From Lampropedia puyangensis (GTDB taxonomy: Bacteria; Pseudomonadota; Gammaproteobacteria; Burkholderiales; Burkholderiaceae_C): a stretch of 64,000 nucleotides of DNA. The notes under the pieces are model-generated. The model saw only the letters and a list, made by a program, of their open reading frames with translations, ran no database searches and was not told where the DNA came from. The DNA is taken from assembly GCF_004833285.1 (NCBI RefSeq), contig NZ_STFG01000002.1, positions 62,001-126,000 on the forward strand, read 5' to 3'. The position numbers and the translations under genes are program-made. Shown here one piece after another: positions 35,609 through 45,461 of this stretch (positions are counted from its first letter, which is position 1; each line of letters begins with the position of its first letter).

Positions 35609-36409
35609 ATGGGATTGGGTGTAGCGACAAGGGTAGGCGCCAAGGCTGCAGGCTCGGCATTGGTCGAGACATCGAGCCTGCAGGCCAAGCACTTGCAAAA
35701 GTCGTATGGCGGGCGCAAAGTTGTCAAAGATGTATCACTGGACATCAATAAAGGCGAAGTGGTGGGGCTGCTTGGCCCGAACGGTGCAGGTAAAACCACA
35801 TCGTTTTATATGATTGTGGGCTTGGTGCGCAGCGATGGCGGCGATATTTTTGTCGATGGACATTCCATTGCCGATATGCCGATTCATAAGCGCTCACGCT
35901 TGGGTTTGTCATACCTGCCGCAAGAGGCCTCGATCTTTCGCCGTTTGACCGTGCAGGACAATGTGCGCGCTGTGCTGGAATTGCAAGTGGGGGAAGACAA
36001 TAAACCATTGCCTCGCACTGAAATTGATGCACGCCTAGAGCAACTGTTGACTGAATTACGCGTAGACCATTTGCGCCATTCGCCTGCTTTGGCCTTGTCG
36101 GGTGGCGAGCGACGCCGTGTTGAGATTGCCAGAGCGCTGGCTACACGTCCGCGGTTTATCTTGCTGGATGAGCCGTTTGCTGGCGTGGACCCGATTGCGG
36201 TGATGGAGATTCAACGCAGCATTGCTTTCTTGAAAGACAGGGGCATCGGTGTCTTGATTACCGACCATAACGTGCGAGAGACGCTGGGTATTTGCGACCG
36301 AGCGTTCATCATCAGTGAGGGTTCCGTTCTGGCCCAAGGTTCGGCCCAGGAGATCATTGACAACCCTGATGTGCGTCGTGTGTATCTGGGTGAAAACTTC
36401 CGAATGTAA
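35609..36409 (+). CDS. lptB: LPS export ABC transporter ATPase LptB
   Basis: 266 residues. Walker A GPNGAGKT, Q-loop in LPQEASIF, signature LSGGERRRVEIARAL, Walker B FILLDEPFAGVD and the H-loop ITDHNVRETL are all present. It powers LPS extraction with LptF and LptG (encoded at 49.4-51.6 kb in this window). GGGAG lies before ATG 35609; a GTG at 35597 is less likely. The N-terminal about 18 residues are an unconserved extension. Its stop overlaps the rpoN start by one base. Confidence 0.96.
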   Translation: MGLGVATRVGAKAAGSALVETSSLQAKHLQKSYGGRKVVKDVSLDINKGEVVGLLGPNGAGKTTSFYMIVGLVRSDGGDIFVDGHSIADMPIHKRSRLGLSYLPQEASIFRRLTVQDNVRAVLELQVGEDNKPLPRTEIDARLEQLLTELRVDHLRHSPALALSGGERRRVEIARALATRPRFILLDEPFAGVDPIAVMEIQRSIAFLKDRGIGVLITDHNVRETLGICDRAFIISEGSVLAQGSAQEIIDNPDVRRVYLGENFRM

Positions 36410-37968
36410 TGGCGGGTATCAAACTTGGAGTGTCGCTGCGCACTTCGCAAAATCTGGCTTTGACGCCCCAATTACAGCAGTCGATTCGACTGCTGCAGCT
36501 CTCTACGCTGGAGATGCAACAAGAGGTCGAACAGATGCTCGACGAGAACCCCTTTCTCGAAGTGCAGGAAGAGGGCGCCGAGGCCGAGGAGTTTGGCGTT
36601 GAGCGCGCTGATACCCCTATTTCAACGGGCGATCGGGTGCTTGAGCGCGATGAGCAAAGTCGTGTTGGCGAAGAGTCTGCAGATAACCCCGCAGCGGAGA
36701 CTGCTGAATTTGAATCAGGGCCAACCGACTGGGACGGCGATGGTACTTCTGATCTGTCGCCCAATGATGGCGAGTGGGGCGGGGATGCCCCTGGGCGCGG
36801 TAGTGGCCAAGCCGATGACGACGTTGATGCCGCTGATATCAACAGTGCCCATATCTCTTTGACCGACTTTTTGCACACCCAAGCGGGGGAATTTTTTCTC
36901 TCTGCGGTGGAGCGTTCAGCGTTGGATTTCCTGATTGAATCTCTCAACGAAGATGGTTATTTGGAAGATGCGCTAGAAGATTTGGCCTTGCCCTTAGCGC
37001 GCAATATGGACGAGGTCGATGAGTTGCTCCATCATTTCCAAATGGCGCTGAATTTGTTGCATACGATGGAGCCTGCAGGTGTTGGCGCCCGCCATCTGGC
37101 TGAATGCCTGCAACTGCAACTGCGCGCGTTGCAGCGCTCAGAAGAGTATGACGGCGATATGGCTTTGTTGGATTTGGCAACGCAGGTATGCGCGCAGCCG
37201 TTGGAGCTGATTGCGCGACGTGATATCAAGCAACTTTGTATGGCAACGCAAGCCAGTGCAGACCAAATGCGCGAAGTGTTGTTGTTGATTGCGCGTTTGG
37301 AACCCAAACCGGGCCGGCGCTTTGCCGATGTGGATCGCAACATCATCGTGCCCGATGTGATCGTCAGGCCTGCCAAACGTACTACTGGAAATCGTGAGTT
37401 TCTTGTTCGGCTCAACCCCGATGTGATGCCGCGCTTGCGCGTACATGATGTATATGCCAATGCCATGCGCAAGAGCCATGGTGGTCCTGAACTGCAGCAA
37501 CGCTTGCAAGAGGCGCGTTGGTTCATCAAGAATATCCAACAGCGTTTTGATACGATCTTGCGGGTATCCGAGGCCATTGTGGAGCGGCAGAAAGACTTTT
37601 TTATTCGTGGCGAAATGGCCATGCGACCGCTGGTGTTGCGCGAGATCGCTGACGAATTAGGTTTGCATGAATCCACCATCTCCCGCGTGACCACGGCCAA
37701 GTATATGGATACGCCACATGGCACGTTCGAGTTGAAATATTTTTTTGGGTCGGGCTTGGAAACCGATTCAGGCACTAGTACCTCCAGTACGGCGGTACGC
37801 GCTTTGATCAAACAATTGATTGCTGCTGAGAGCCCGCAAAAACCGTTGTCCGACAGCAAAATTTCTGATTTGTTGAAGGACCAAGGCATCGAGTGCGCCC
37901 GCCGGACAGTGGCCAAATACCGCGAAGCCATGCGCATCGCACCCGCTAATTTGAGAAAGAGTTTGTGA
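36409..37968 (+). CDS. rpoN: RNA polymerase sigma-54 factor
   Basis: 519 residues. Region I has the Gln/Leu-rich activator-interaction motif (LRTSQNLALTPQLQQSIRLL). Region II (about 60-150) is acidic and low in complexity. The core-binding and helix-turn-helix parts follow, ending in the RpoN box ARRTVAKYRE at residues 497-506. It directs transcription from -24/-12 promoters with enhancer-binding activators. The ATG overlaps the lptB TAA (TAATG), so translation is coupled. Confidence 0.97.
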   Translation: MAGIKLGVSLRTSQNLALTPQLQQSIRLLQLSTLEMQQEVEQMLDENPFLEVQEEGAEAEEFGVERADTPISTGDRVLERDEQSRVGEESADNPAAETAEFESGPTDWDGDGTSDLSPNDGEWGGDAPGRGSGQADDDVDAADINSAHISLTDFLHTQAGEFFLSAVERSALDFLIESLNEDGYLEDALEDLALPLARNMDEVDELLHHFQMALNLLHTMEPAGVGARHLAECLQLQLRALQRSEEYDGDMALLDLATQVCAQPLELIARRDIKQLCMATQASADQMREVLLLIARLEPKPGRRFADVDRNIIVPDVIVRPAKRTTGNREFLVRLNPDVMPRLRVHDVYANAMRKSHGGPELQQRLQEARWFIKNIQQRFDTILRVSEAIVERQKDFFIRGEMAMRPLVLREIADELGLHESTISRVTTAKYMDTPHGTFELKYFFGSGLETDSGTSTSSTAVRALIKQLIAAESPQKPLSDSKISDLLKDQGIECARRTVAKYREAMRIAPANLRKSL

Positions 37969-39269
37969 GTTTATCTTCGGTATCCCCCATGGCCTCGGGC
38001 AGTCAGACTGCTGGTTTGACCTTGTTTTTGCCATGCGCCGCTCAGACTGAGGAGTTCCTTGGCGATGAAGTGCGGCGTATTTTGACTGCACCTGATACTG
38101 CCATCCAGGTGCAGCGTGGTGGCATTCGTATTGCCTTGAAGCCAGATACGCTGATGAATGCGGTGATGCGTCTGAACCTGCATAGCCGAATGGCGCAACG
38201 TGTTTTGGTGGCGCTGGCGCAAGGCAGCTATCGCAGTGAGGACGATGTCTATGCGCTGGCCTCCAGCATTGCTTGGGAACAGTGGTTTAACGTAGCCAAG
38301 ACCATCAAGGTGGATGTCACCGCGCACAAAAGCCCGCTTAAAAGTTTGAACTTCGTGGCCCTGCGTCTCAAAGATGCGGTGGCAGATCGCTTTCGATCCC
38401 TCAGCGGCAGTCGGCCCAGCGTTGATACGCACAGGCCTGATGTGCGTATTCACTTGCACTTGGATGCAGAGCATGCCTTCATTTCGCTCGATACCAGCGG
38501 AGAGCCTTTGTTCAAGCGGGGCTGGCGTGAGGACAAAGGCGATGCGCCATTGAAGGAAACGCTGGCTGCGAGCATGATTGCAGCCACAGGCTGGGACCCA
38601 CTGGGATCGACACCCTTGCCCCTGTACGACCCTTGTTGCGGTAGCGGCACTATTGTGGTGGAGGCCGCTCAGATGGCGTGTGGCATTGCACCGGGCTTGC
38701 AGCGTCGTTTTGCTTTTGAAAAGCTGCTCGGGTTTGATCGCCAAGCCTGGCAAACGCTGTGCAATGAGGCGCGTGATGCGCAGCGAAAACCGTTGGCTCC
38801 TGTTTTTGGCAGCGACATTGCTCACCGCATGGTGGACTTTGCAAAACGCAATGCAGAACGTGCAGGTGTAGGCCATGCTGTGCAATTGCGCGGAGGCGAT
38901 GCCTTGCAGCGTATGCCACCTTCTGACGTGCCCGGTGTCATGCTATTGAATCCGCCGTATGGCACACGTATTGCTGCAGCAGGCGAGGGTGGGCGCAATA
39001 TGCAGGAGCGGCGCAACGTGGGGTTTTCTGCGCGCGACTTTGCAGATGGTGATGATGGTGGCGCTTTCTTTCAGAAGCTGTCCGCGCACTGGAAGAGCCA
39101 TTACGCCGGCTGGACGGCTTGGCTGTTGACGCCTGATATGAAGCTGCCGGGCAAGCTGCGCTTGAAGGAGTCGCGCCGGGTTCCCATGTGGAACGGCCCG
39201 ATCGATTGCCGCTTGTTTCGTTTTGACCTGACCGCACGCAAAGTCCAGTCGCCAGATGGCGAGGTTTGA
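37965..39269 (+). CDS. rlmL: THUMP-domain 23S rRNA guanine-N2 methyltransferase (RlmL type)
   Basis: 434 residues. An N-terminal ferredoxin-like/THUMP RNA-binding half (about 18-170) precedes a Rossmann methyltransferase with SAM motif YDPCCGSGTIVVEAA (about 223-237) and catalytic motif LLNPPYGTR. This corresponds to the RlmL half alone, not the RlmKL fusion of enterobacteria. The GTG at 37965 overlaps the rpoN stop by four bases (GTGA) and has AGAAAGAG upstream; an ATG at 37989 lacks a binding site. Last gene of the lptA-lptB-rpoN run. Confidence 0.9.
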   Translation: MSLSSVSPMASGSQTAGLTLFLPCAAQTEEFLGDEVRRILTAPDTAIQVQRGGIRIALKPDTLMNAVMRLNLHSRMAQRVLVALAQGSYRSEDDVYALASSIAWEQWFNVAKTIKVDVTAHKSPLKSLNFVALRLKDAVADRFRSLSGSRPSVDTHRPDVRIHLHLDAEHAFISLDTSGEPLFKRGWREDKGDAPLKETLAASMIAATGWDPLGSTPLPLYDPCCGSGTIVVEAAQMACGIAPGLQRRFAFEKLLGFDRQAWQTLCNEARDAQRKPLAPVFGSDIAHRMVDFAKRNAERAGVGHAVQLRGGDALQRMPPSDVPGVMLLNPPYGTRIAAAGEGGRNMQERRNVGFSARDFADGDDGGAFFQKLSAHWKSHYAGWTAWLLTPDMKLPGKLRLKESRRVPMWNGPIDCRLFRFDLTARKVQSPDGEV

Positions 39270-39298
39270 GCGAGAAATTTGCAGGTCCGTGTTGCTGT

Positions 39299-40159
39299 TC
39301 AGCGCGATTTGGCGTGTGTGTGCATCCACTGTCGCCAGACCACTCGTACATCGTAAGCCAGTGGCGCAATGACCAGTAAAACCAGTATCAGCGCGAGCGC
39401 GACTGTAAACCCATAGCCAATGCGGTTGAAGGCCCATGCGCCGGTAAGACCGCCCGTGAAAAAACAAGTGAGCAATGCGCTTAAGGTTGCCAACCGGCGC
39501 TTGTTGACGGTAACAGCTTCGCGGTCATCTTGAAAACGGGCGCGATTCCAATACAGCATTTTTCCTAATTCAATGCCAAGGTCTGTGACGGTGCCGGTCA
39601 CATGCGTGGTGCGGATTTGTGCGCCGCTGAGCTTGGTCACAACGGCATTTTGTAACCCCATGATGAAGCACAGTAGCACGGCGGTCATCGGCACCAGCAT
39701 GGGCGAGAGCACTTGTTGCAGTTGGCTCCCAATGGCACCGAAAACCATCAACAGCGCCGCCTCCAGCAGTAAAGGCATGGCGTATTCACTCTCTAACCGA
39801 TGGCGGCGTGCGTAGTTCACCATCACGGCGGTGCATGCGGCACCACACAGGAATGACAGCAGCCCACCCAAAGCGGCCAAGGCCAAGTCATACGCGCCCA
39901 GCACAATGGAGTCAGCCATGTGCGCCACGATGCCTGTCATGTGTGAGGTGTATTGCGCCACCGCTAAAAAACCACCTGCATTGGTGGCCCCGGCTACAAA
40001 AGTCAGCATGAGGCTCAGGTGTAAATTATTGCGAGCGGTACGTGTGCGGCCCGAGAGATACCGGGCGCGCCGCCAATAAGACCAGAATTTCACGGTGAAT
40101 GCTGCGATGGATGTTGTGCGATGAAAGCTCGCATTGTGCGCCTGAGTTGGTCTTCGCAC
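39299..40159 (-). CDS. DUF1275 (YoaK-like) membrane protein
   Basis: 286 residues with about six hydrophobic segments. Family marks: LTFVAGATNAGGFLAV in the first helix, YTSHMTGIV, and GLQNAVVTKLSGAQIRTTHVTGTVTDLG. The function of this widespread family is not established. The start codon is GTG at 40159; the first about 45 residues are not membrane or conserved, and a GTG at 40093 would also work. Convergent with rlmL after a 29-bp gap. Confidence 0.85.
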   Translation of the reverse strand: MRRPTQAHNASFHRTTSIAAFTVKFWSYWRRARYLSGRTRTARNNLHLSLMLTFVAGATNAGGFLAVAQYTSHMTGIVAHMADSIVLGAYDLALAALGGLLSFLCGAACTAVMVNYARRHRLESEYAMPLLLEAALLMVFGAIGSQLQQVLSPMLVPMTAVLLCFIMGLQNAVVTKLSGAQIRTTHVTGTVTDLGIELGKMLYWNRARFQDDREAVTVNKRRLATLSALLTCFFTGGLTGAWAFNRIGYGFTVALALILVLLVIAPLAYDVRVVWRQWMHTHAKSR

Positions 40160-40301
40160 CAGTTGGGGTTTGTGCAGAGGCCATGCACATTCCTTTGTCT
40201 TTCGTGTGTGGTGCGCTGTAAGAGTACAGTCCCGCCGTAGTCTGGGAGGCTGTATTGTGCAGGTGCCATCAAGTCTGCGTTTGGGCTTGCGGATTTACAG
40301 T

Positions 40302-40329
40302 AAAAAGCCCAGCGTGTTAGGCCGGGCTT
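40302..40329 (-). terminator. Intrinsic terminator after the CmpX-like gene
   Basis: On the minus strand AAGCCCGGC, a seven-base loop, GCTGGGCTT forms a nine-bp stem with one G-T pair, followed by TTTA. It lies 22 bases past the stop at 40351. Confidence 0.8.
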
Positions 40330-40350
40330 GTGAAGAAAGCGGGTGTTTGC

Positions 40351-41844
40351 TTATTCGTCTTTTTTATTCAGGTACTTGTCTACCCAGCGTTGGGCTAATT
40401 GGCCTGCTGCTTCACGCCCACCCAAACCAAAAGCAAGCGCAACGGCAACAGCCACAGCACCAAGCACAAGGCCAAAGCCTAAGTTGATGATGTCATCGGC
40501 AATGCCCATGGCGCGCAGGCCCATGGCCAGCACCAGTGCCATGATGGCGACACGTGCAATGCGCGCTGGCAAGCGGCCTGCACCAGCGTTGGCTTGGACA
40601 ATCGCTTTGCCCACCACATCTGCAAGCCAATAACCGACCAGTAAGATGACGCTGCCCAGTAGAACATCGCTGCCAAAGTCGATGAAGACCATCAACAAGT
40701 CACGCAAGCCATCGAAACCGAGTTGATTGGCAGCTTCCATTGTTGCGAACAGCATCACAAAAAACCAAGCCAGTCGCCCAATGAGGGTTGCGGGACGCAG
40801 TGTGCAGCGCGGGTTGTTATCAGCCGGTGTATTGGCTTGCTGGCACTTCAAACCTAAGCGGGAGGGGAGCCTATCAAAGCCTAGATTGTCCAGTAAGCGA
40901 ACAATCAAGTTGCACACAGCACGTCCGACGCACCAAGCGACGAGCACAATCAATGTTGCGGCGAAAATATTGGGCACTGCGTCCATGAATTGCGACAGCA
41001 TGCCAACGGCAGGGTCGGAGATAGCAGAAATTTGCAATGCATCCAAGGCTGCAATGATGGTGGGAATGATGATGAAGGTGAATGTCAGCGTGCCAAGCAG
41101 GCGAGAGACGCGAATTTCAGCAGGTAGTCCTAAACTTTGACCAAAACGGTCTGCACCAGCAGCCCCAGAGAGATTTGTGACTAGGCCGCGTAACACCTTG
41201 GCCAGCAACCAGCCTGCAAACCCAATAACGGCTGCGGCAAAAATGTTCGGCAAGCTGCCTGTCAGCCGCTGGGTTAAATCGGTCAACGGTGCAGTCAGAC
41301 CTTGAATTTGCAAGGCGGCCACAATCGCGGGCAGAAATAACAGCAAGATCAACCAGAACACCACGTCGCCTAAGACCGCCCCGATGGGTTTTACATCAGC
41401 CGATTCGGATAACTTCTCATCCAGTTGCGTTGATGCAGTCATTTTATTGATGCCCAATTTCAGCACCACAGCCAGTACCCATGCGGTGAGTGCCAAAATT
41501 CCTGCAAGGAAAATGCGTGGCAAGTACAGCATGACTTCAGACGCCAGGCTGGAGAAGGGTTGGTACAAGGCATCAAAACGCAGCGTGCTGAACATGGCCA
41601 GCAAGGTCAGCAGTACTACAAACCAGAACCCCGTGTTGGCGGCAATTTTGGTGAAGCTGACGGGAGTTTCTGCCTGCTGGTTCAGCCGCTCGTCCAGCCG
41701 CAACGCGGTTAGTCCCTTGCGTATGCCAGCCTTGACAAGCAAGGCAATGACCAATCCAACCAGCAAAATCGCGATTGCTCCTAACATCAACGGTAAGTAG
41801 CCACCGAGGCTAGCTTGAAGCTGTTCACTAAACGATGGATTCAT
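40351..41844 (-). CDS. Mechanosensitive-channel-related membrane protein (CmpX-like, conserved TM-helix repeats)
   Basis: 497 residues with about 12 hydrophobic segments arranged as repeats of a helix pair: LPNIFAAAVIGFAGWLLAKVL, VPNIFAATLIVLVAWCVGRA and related units near 105 and 400. The C-terminal FGLGLVLG/AFGLGGREAAGQ stretch resembles the pore and end of MscS-type channels. Such proteins (CmpX in Pseudomonas) are linked to envelope stress. ATG 41844 has AAAGGAG six bases upstream. Function is family-based only. Confidence 0.8.
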   Translation of the reverse strand: MNPSFSEQLQASLGGYLPLMLGAIAILLVGLVIALLVKAGIRKGLTALRLDERLNQQAETPVSFTKIAANTGFWFVVLLTLLAMFSTLRFDALYQPFSSLASEVMLYLPRIFLAGILALTAWVLAVVLKLGINKMTASTQLDEKLSESADVKPIGAVLGDVVFWLILLLFLPAIVAALQIQGLTAPLTDLTQRLTGSLPNIFAAAVIGFAGWLLAKVLRGLVTNLSGAAGADRFGQSLGLPAEIRVSRLLGTLTFTFIIIPTIIAALDALQISAISDPAVGMLSQFMDAVPNIFAATLIVLVAWCVGRAVCNLIVRLLDNLGFDRLPSRLGLKCQQANTPADNNPRCTLRPATLIGRLAWFFVMLFATMEAANQLGFDGLRDLLMVFIDFGSDVLLGSVILLVGYWLADVVGKAIVQANAGAGRLPARIARVAIMALVLAMGLRAMGIADDIINLGFGLVLGAVAVAVALAFGLGGREAAGQLAQRWVDKYLNKKDE

Positions 41845-42076
41845 GGGAACTCCTTTCAAGAGAGGGCACAAGAACAGGTATGGTTTGTGAGATTTGAGTC
41901 AGGCAGGAAAGACGCTGATTTGAGGTGCTTATGGAGGAGTTAAAGCCGGATGGGGAGCCGCTGCAGGCTTAGCATGTGATTGGTTTCTGCTTGGCCATGT
42001 GCTATGCCGCAGCTGAGGCATAACACATCGGTGCAGCAGATCAGGCAGTCATTCCAGAGGTGCAGGCAGTTATCTC

Positions 42077-42916
42077 TTAATCCAAACGAGGATCTTTGTC
42101 TTCACGTAGTTCGACGGGCAATGGGATCTTACGGTCACGTGGGGTGGTCAGCGCGGCAGGAACAGAAGGCTCTGGTTCTTCGGCTGACTCGGGCGGAGTT
42201 GCTGGCGCTTGACTGAGCATGCGCTCAATGGCTCGGTCAATGTCGGCAGGGGGCGTACCTTTGAGGTTGGAGCCAAATGCCAGCAACCATTCTTGGGCTT
42301 CAGGAATGTCGCCGGATTGGGCCAGTACGTCGGCCATCAGATCCAGCACGGCATCGAGCCGTGGGAAATTGCGCAAGTCCAGCAGTCGCGCATCCGTTTG
42401 TGGCAATTTTTCGTATAAAGCACGCAAGATTTGTACGTGCTCAAAGGCTTGCGCAAAGGCGTTTTGGTCGCGCAAGGCACAGGCGTAATACAAATGCATG
42501 GAGGCAACACTCAAACCTGGCGTGTCCAGACTTTCTTCGTGCGCTTTGATGGCTTTTTCAAACGCACTTGTGCCTTGTGCAATAGCACCGGCTAAGGTCG
42601 CAGAAGTCACTACGTTGAACCAGTCGCTCACACTGTGGGTACGCAAGGCCAAGCTTTCAAAAATAGGCCATGCTTGGGCATATTGTTGCTGGTGAAAGTG
42701 CACCAGCCCTAAAAAACGCTGGCCATTGATGGCGATATCATCAAAGTGGGAGCCAGCTAGCTGCAGGGCTAAGTGCTGCGCTGAGTCGTATTGCCCTTGA
42801 CGAAGCGCTTCATTGGTTTGATCCAGCATTTGGCGTTGCTCCTCTTCAGACAAGAGCGGGGCTTGCTGCGATGCAGAAGGGTCTTTTTGCCAGAGCTTTT
42901 TGATGCGATCCCACAT
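42077..42916 (-). CDS. TPR-like protein of unknown function
   Basis: 279 residues, all-helical, without signal peptide. Helix pairs with TPR spacing (EALRQGQYDSAQHLALQL, FHQQQYAQAWPIFESLAL, ACALRDQNAFAQAFEHVQIL) span about 35-230. The C-terminus (about 235-279) is Pro/Glu-rich and disordered. No enzymatic motif. Probably a cytosolic protein-interaction factor. AAGG before ATG 42916 and a promoter at 43008-43036 support it. Gene neighbours do not reveal its job. Confidence 0.7.
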   Translation of the reverse strand: MWDRIKKLWQKDPSASQQAPLLSEEEQRQMLDQTNEALRQGQYDSAQHLALQLAGSHFDDIAINGQRFLGLVHFHQQQYAQAWPIFESLALRTHSVSDWFNVVTSATLAGAIAQGTSAFEKAIKAHEESLDTPGLSVASMHLYYACALRDQNAFAQAFEHVQILRALYEKLPQTDARLLDLRNFPRLDAVLDLMADVLAQSGDIPEAQEWLLAFGSNLKGTPPADIDRAIERMLSQAPATPPESAEEPEPSVPAALTTPRDRKIPLPVELREDKDPRLD

Positions 42917-43238
42917 GGGTCAGTGGCCTTTTCTTTCGGAGACAGCGTCGATGGTGACAACAGAAGGAGTTATGGACTGCAGCGATGGTGTGTGCAAAGC
43001 AGGTCGCGGTATACGACGCTGTGCAATGTCAACCAACGTTGTAGCGCAAAGCGCCGGTTAACAGTCAATGCACGGCCTGCAAAGAAACCGTTAACAGGCT
43101 CTAATACTAATCGAATGTGACAAACTTGGTGCGATACGGACGTTTGGAGACGTTACCAAATGCCAATTTTTCACGTATTCATGCCATTTCGGTGCAGTTT
43201 GCGCTGACTTTTTGCACGCTATGCAGTATGTGGAGTGC
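42917..43238. other. Intergenic region between murU and the TPR gene
   Basis: About 320 bases, with the TPR gene promoter at its left and no other element recognised. No credible gene. Confidence 0.55.
43008..43036 (-). promoter_or_regulatory. Likely promoter of the TPR gene
   Basis: On the minus strand TTGGTT and TATACC are separated by 17 bases, about 92 bases upstream of the ATG at 42916. Confidence 0.5.
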
Positions 43239-44033
43239 TTATCGTAGCTGGTTCAGTGCCGCTAAGCGCTCAGGGGTGCCCACATCCGTCCATGGCCCTA
43301 GGTACAGGCTGGCGCTGACTTTCCCTTGGGCGGCAGCTTTGAACAGCAACGGCCCCAGTGGTGCGGCCACTCCGGTGGGATTACCCGGCACAAGCGCACA
43401 CCACGGCAACTCAAACAGGCTGCGTTTAAGCAGGGCAATGGTGCTGTAGGTATAACTTGGCCCTTCGCTTGCGACTTTTGCTTGCGGGTTGCAGACGTCC
43501 AGCTTGTCCAGTGCTGGGTAAGCCCGGTTTCCATGAAGCGTGAAATCGCCTTGAGGATTGTGGGCTGGGTTGGGGACCAGCCACACATGTGCAAGAGCAT
43601 CTGATGCTTGTAAGGCAGAGCGCTGTGCGTCGTCGAACACAAATGCTGGTGTAAACACATCTCCTGCAACCAGCCAAAATACTTCCTCCAATTGGGGGAG
43701 TGCACGGCTAATGCCGCCTGCTGTTTCAATGCCAGAGCCAAAATCCAAGTCTTCGCGAGAATACACCAAGTTCAATGCCGTGCTGCTGTCGTGTTCCGAT
43801 GCTTGGTAGCGCTGCCCTAAATGAGCTGGTATTTGCGGCCCCAGCCATCCCGTATTGATCACTACTTGCGATAGGCCTGCGTGGGCTAGTGCCTGCAAGT
43901 GCCATTCCAGTAGTGCTTTTCCCTGCACTTGAAGCAGTGGTTTTGGGGTGTGGTCGGTCAGCGGGCGCATACGTTGGCCGCGGCCTGCAGCCAACACCAT
44001 GGCTTGCGCCGCAACAGCGGAGGTGGTTGTCAT
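43239..44033 (-). CDS. murU: Nucleotidyltransferase, MurU-like (N-acetylmuramate-1-phosphate uridylyltransferase)
   Basis: 264 residues. The sugar-nucleotide transferase signature MVLAAGRGQRMRPLTDHTPK sits at 11-30 and is followed by PLLQVQGKALLEWHL; the late LYLGPWTDVGTPERLAALN end is typical of MurU. In the peptidoglycan recycling bypass MurU makes UDP-MurNAc after the kinase AmgK. The usual amgK neighbour is missing: lplT lies 16 bp upstream instead. GAAAGGG before ATG 44033 supports the start. A different NDP-sugar substrate cannot be excluded. Confidence 0.82.
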   Translation of the reverse strand: MTTTSAVAAQAMVLAAGRGQRMRPLTDHTPKPLLQVQGKALLEWHLQALAHAGLSQVVINTGWLGPQIPAHLGQRYQASEHDSSTALNLVYSREDLDFGSGIETAGGISRALPQLEEVFWLVAGDVFTPAFVFDDAQRSALQASDALAHVWLVPNPAHNPQGDFTLHGNRAYPALDKLDVCNPQAKVASEGPSYTYSTIALLKRSLFELPWCALVPGNPTGVAAPLGPLLFKAAAQGKVSASLYLGPWTDVGTPERLAALNQLR

Positions 44034-44049
44034 GGCCAGCCCTTTCGTT

Positions 44050-45360
44050 TCAGTCTTGGCGGTGGTGGTCTTGGCAAATGGCATCTAAGTCGCGTGCAAT
44101 GGTGTCACCGTGCGCGCGCAGATTACGGCGATGCCACAACATGATCAGCAACGTAATGCCGCAAACGATGATGCCAAACCATGTCATCGCAGCCTTAGCG
44201 CCCAGCCCCATTTTGGTGGAATAGGCATACAGCAGGCCAAGCGCCAAGATGCAAGCTTGTTCATTGAAGTTCTGCACAGCGATGGAACGACCTGCTCCCA
44301 TCAGCGTGTGGCCGCGGTGTTGCAGCAGTGCATTCATGGGGACGACCAAGTAACCGCCAAGCACACCAACAAAGACAAAAATAGGCACCGCCCAGAACAA
44401 ACTATTGACCCAATGCATCAAGACGACCACGGCGCCCATGAGCGCACCCACTGCCAGTACGCTGGTGGCACGTTCGAGTTTGACCATGAAGGTTGCAGCC
44501 ACTGCGCCAATGGCTGTGCCAATCGCTACCACACCCAGCAGCGAAGACGATTGGGTGGTGTTCAGCCCCAACACCACGGCACTCCATGCAAGCACGATAT
44601 AGCGCAGATTGCCCGAAGCGCCCCAGAACAAGGTGGTCGTAGACAGGGCAATTTGCCCTAATTTGTCGCGCCAAAGGCAGCTGTTGGCCGAGATGAAATC
44701 GTGCAGCAGGGCTTTGGTGCAACCGATTGCCCCCAAGTTGGTGCCTTTCCACATGGGGCGCAGGGGTACGGCCGTTCGCGGAATGAACATATTGATGGTA
44801 GCGGCTAAGGCATAGAGCAGAACAATCAACCCCAAGGCCGCTTGCACTGGTGTATGGAAAGCGCTGTCCAAACCTGGGATGGAAAGCGCTTGAAGCCCTT
44901 CGAAGAAGGCATCGCTGACCAGCAACCCGCCGACAACAACACCCAAAATAATCGATGAGATCGTCAAACCTTCAATCCAACCATTGGCCTTGACTAGAAG
45001 AGATGGCGGTAGGAGTTCAGTGAGAATGCCGTATTTGGCAGGAGAGTAAGCGGCCGCACCCAAGCCGACAATGGCATAAGAGAGCAGGGGGTGTGAGCCA
45101 TAGATCATCATGACGCAGCCAATGACCTTGATGGCGTTGCTGAGAAACATGACGCGCCCTTTCGGGTAGGCATCTGCGAAAGCGCCTACAAACGGGGCCA
45201 GCAATACATAAAACAACGCGAACATTGGCACCAAGCCTGCGCTTTGCCATTCAGGCGCGCCGCTGCGCCGCAGCAACTCCACGGCCACCACAAAAAGAGC
45301 GTTGTCCGCCAGTGAGCTGAAAAACTGGGCAGACATAATGGTGGAAAAACCGGGTTTCAT
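44050..45360 (-). CDS. lplT: Lysophospholipid transporter LplT
   Basis: 436 residues, major facilitator fold with about 12 helices. The start MKPGFSTIMSAQFFSSLADNAL and the LGAAAYSPAKYGILTELLPP segment are characteristic of LplT. It flips lysophospholipids inward across the cytoplasmic membrane for re-acylation; the acyltransferase Aas is not adjacent. Divergent from alr with a 101-bp shared region, and upstream of murU on the same strand. Confidence 0.92.
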   Translation of the reverse strand: MKPGFSTIMSAQFFSSLADNALFVVAVELLRRSGAPEWQSAGLVPMFALFYVLLAPFVGAFADAYPKGRVMFLSNAIKVIGCVMMIYGSHPLLSYAIVGLGAAAYSPAKYGILTELLPPSLLVKANGWIEGLTISSIILGVVVGGLLVSDAFFEGLQALSIPGLDSAFHTPVQAALGLIVLLYALAATINMFIPRTAVPLRPMWKGTNLGAIGCTKALLHDFISANSCLWRDKLGQIALSTTTLFWGASGNLRYIVLAWSAVVLGLNTTQSSSLLGVVAIGTAIGAVAATFMVKLERATSVLAVGALMGAVVVLMHWVNSLFWAVPIFVFVGVLGGYLVVPMNALLQHRGHTLMGAGRSIAVQNFNEQACILALGLLYAYSTKMGLGAKAAMTWFGIIVCGITLLIMLWHRRNLRAHGDTIARDLDAICQDHHRQD

Positions 45361-45461
45361 GAGGCGCGGGAACTGGTGTTCTTGGTCAAAACGCGTCGTT
45401 ATATCACGAGCCTGTTACGGAGTGAGACAATAGCCCATCCAATTGATTCAGACTGATTGCC

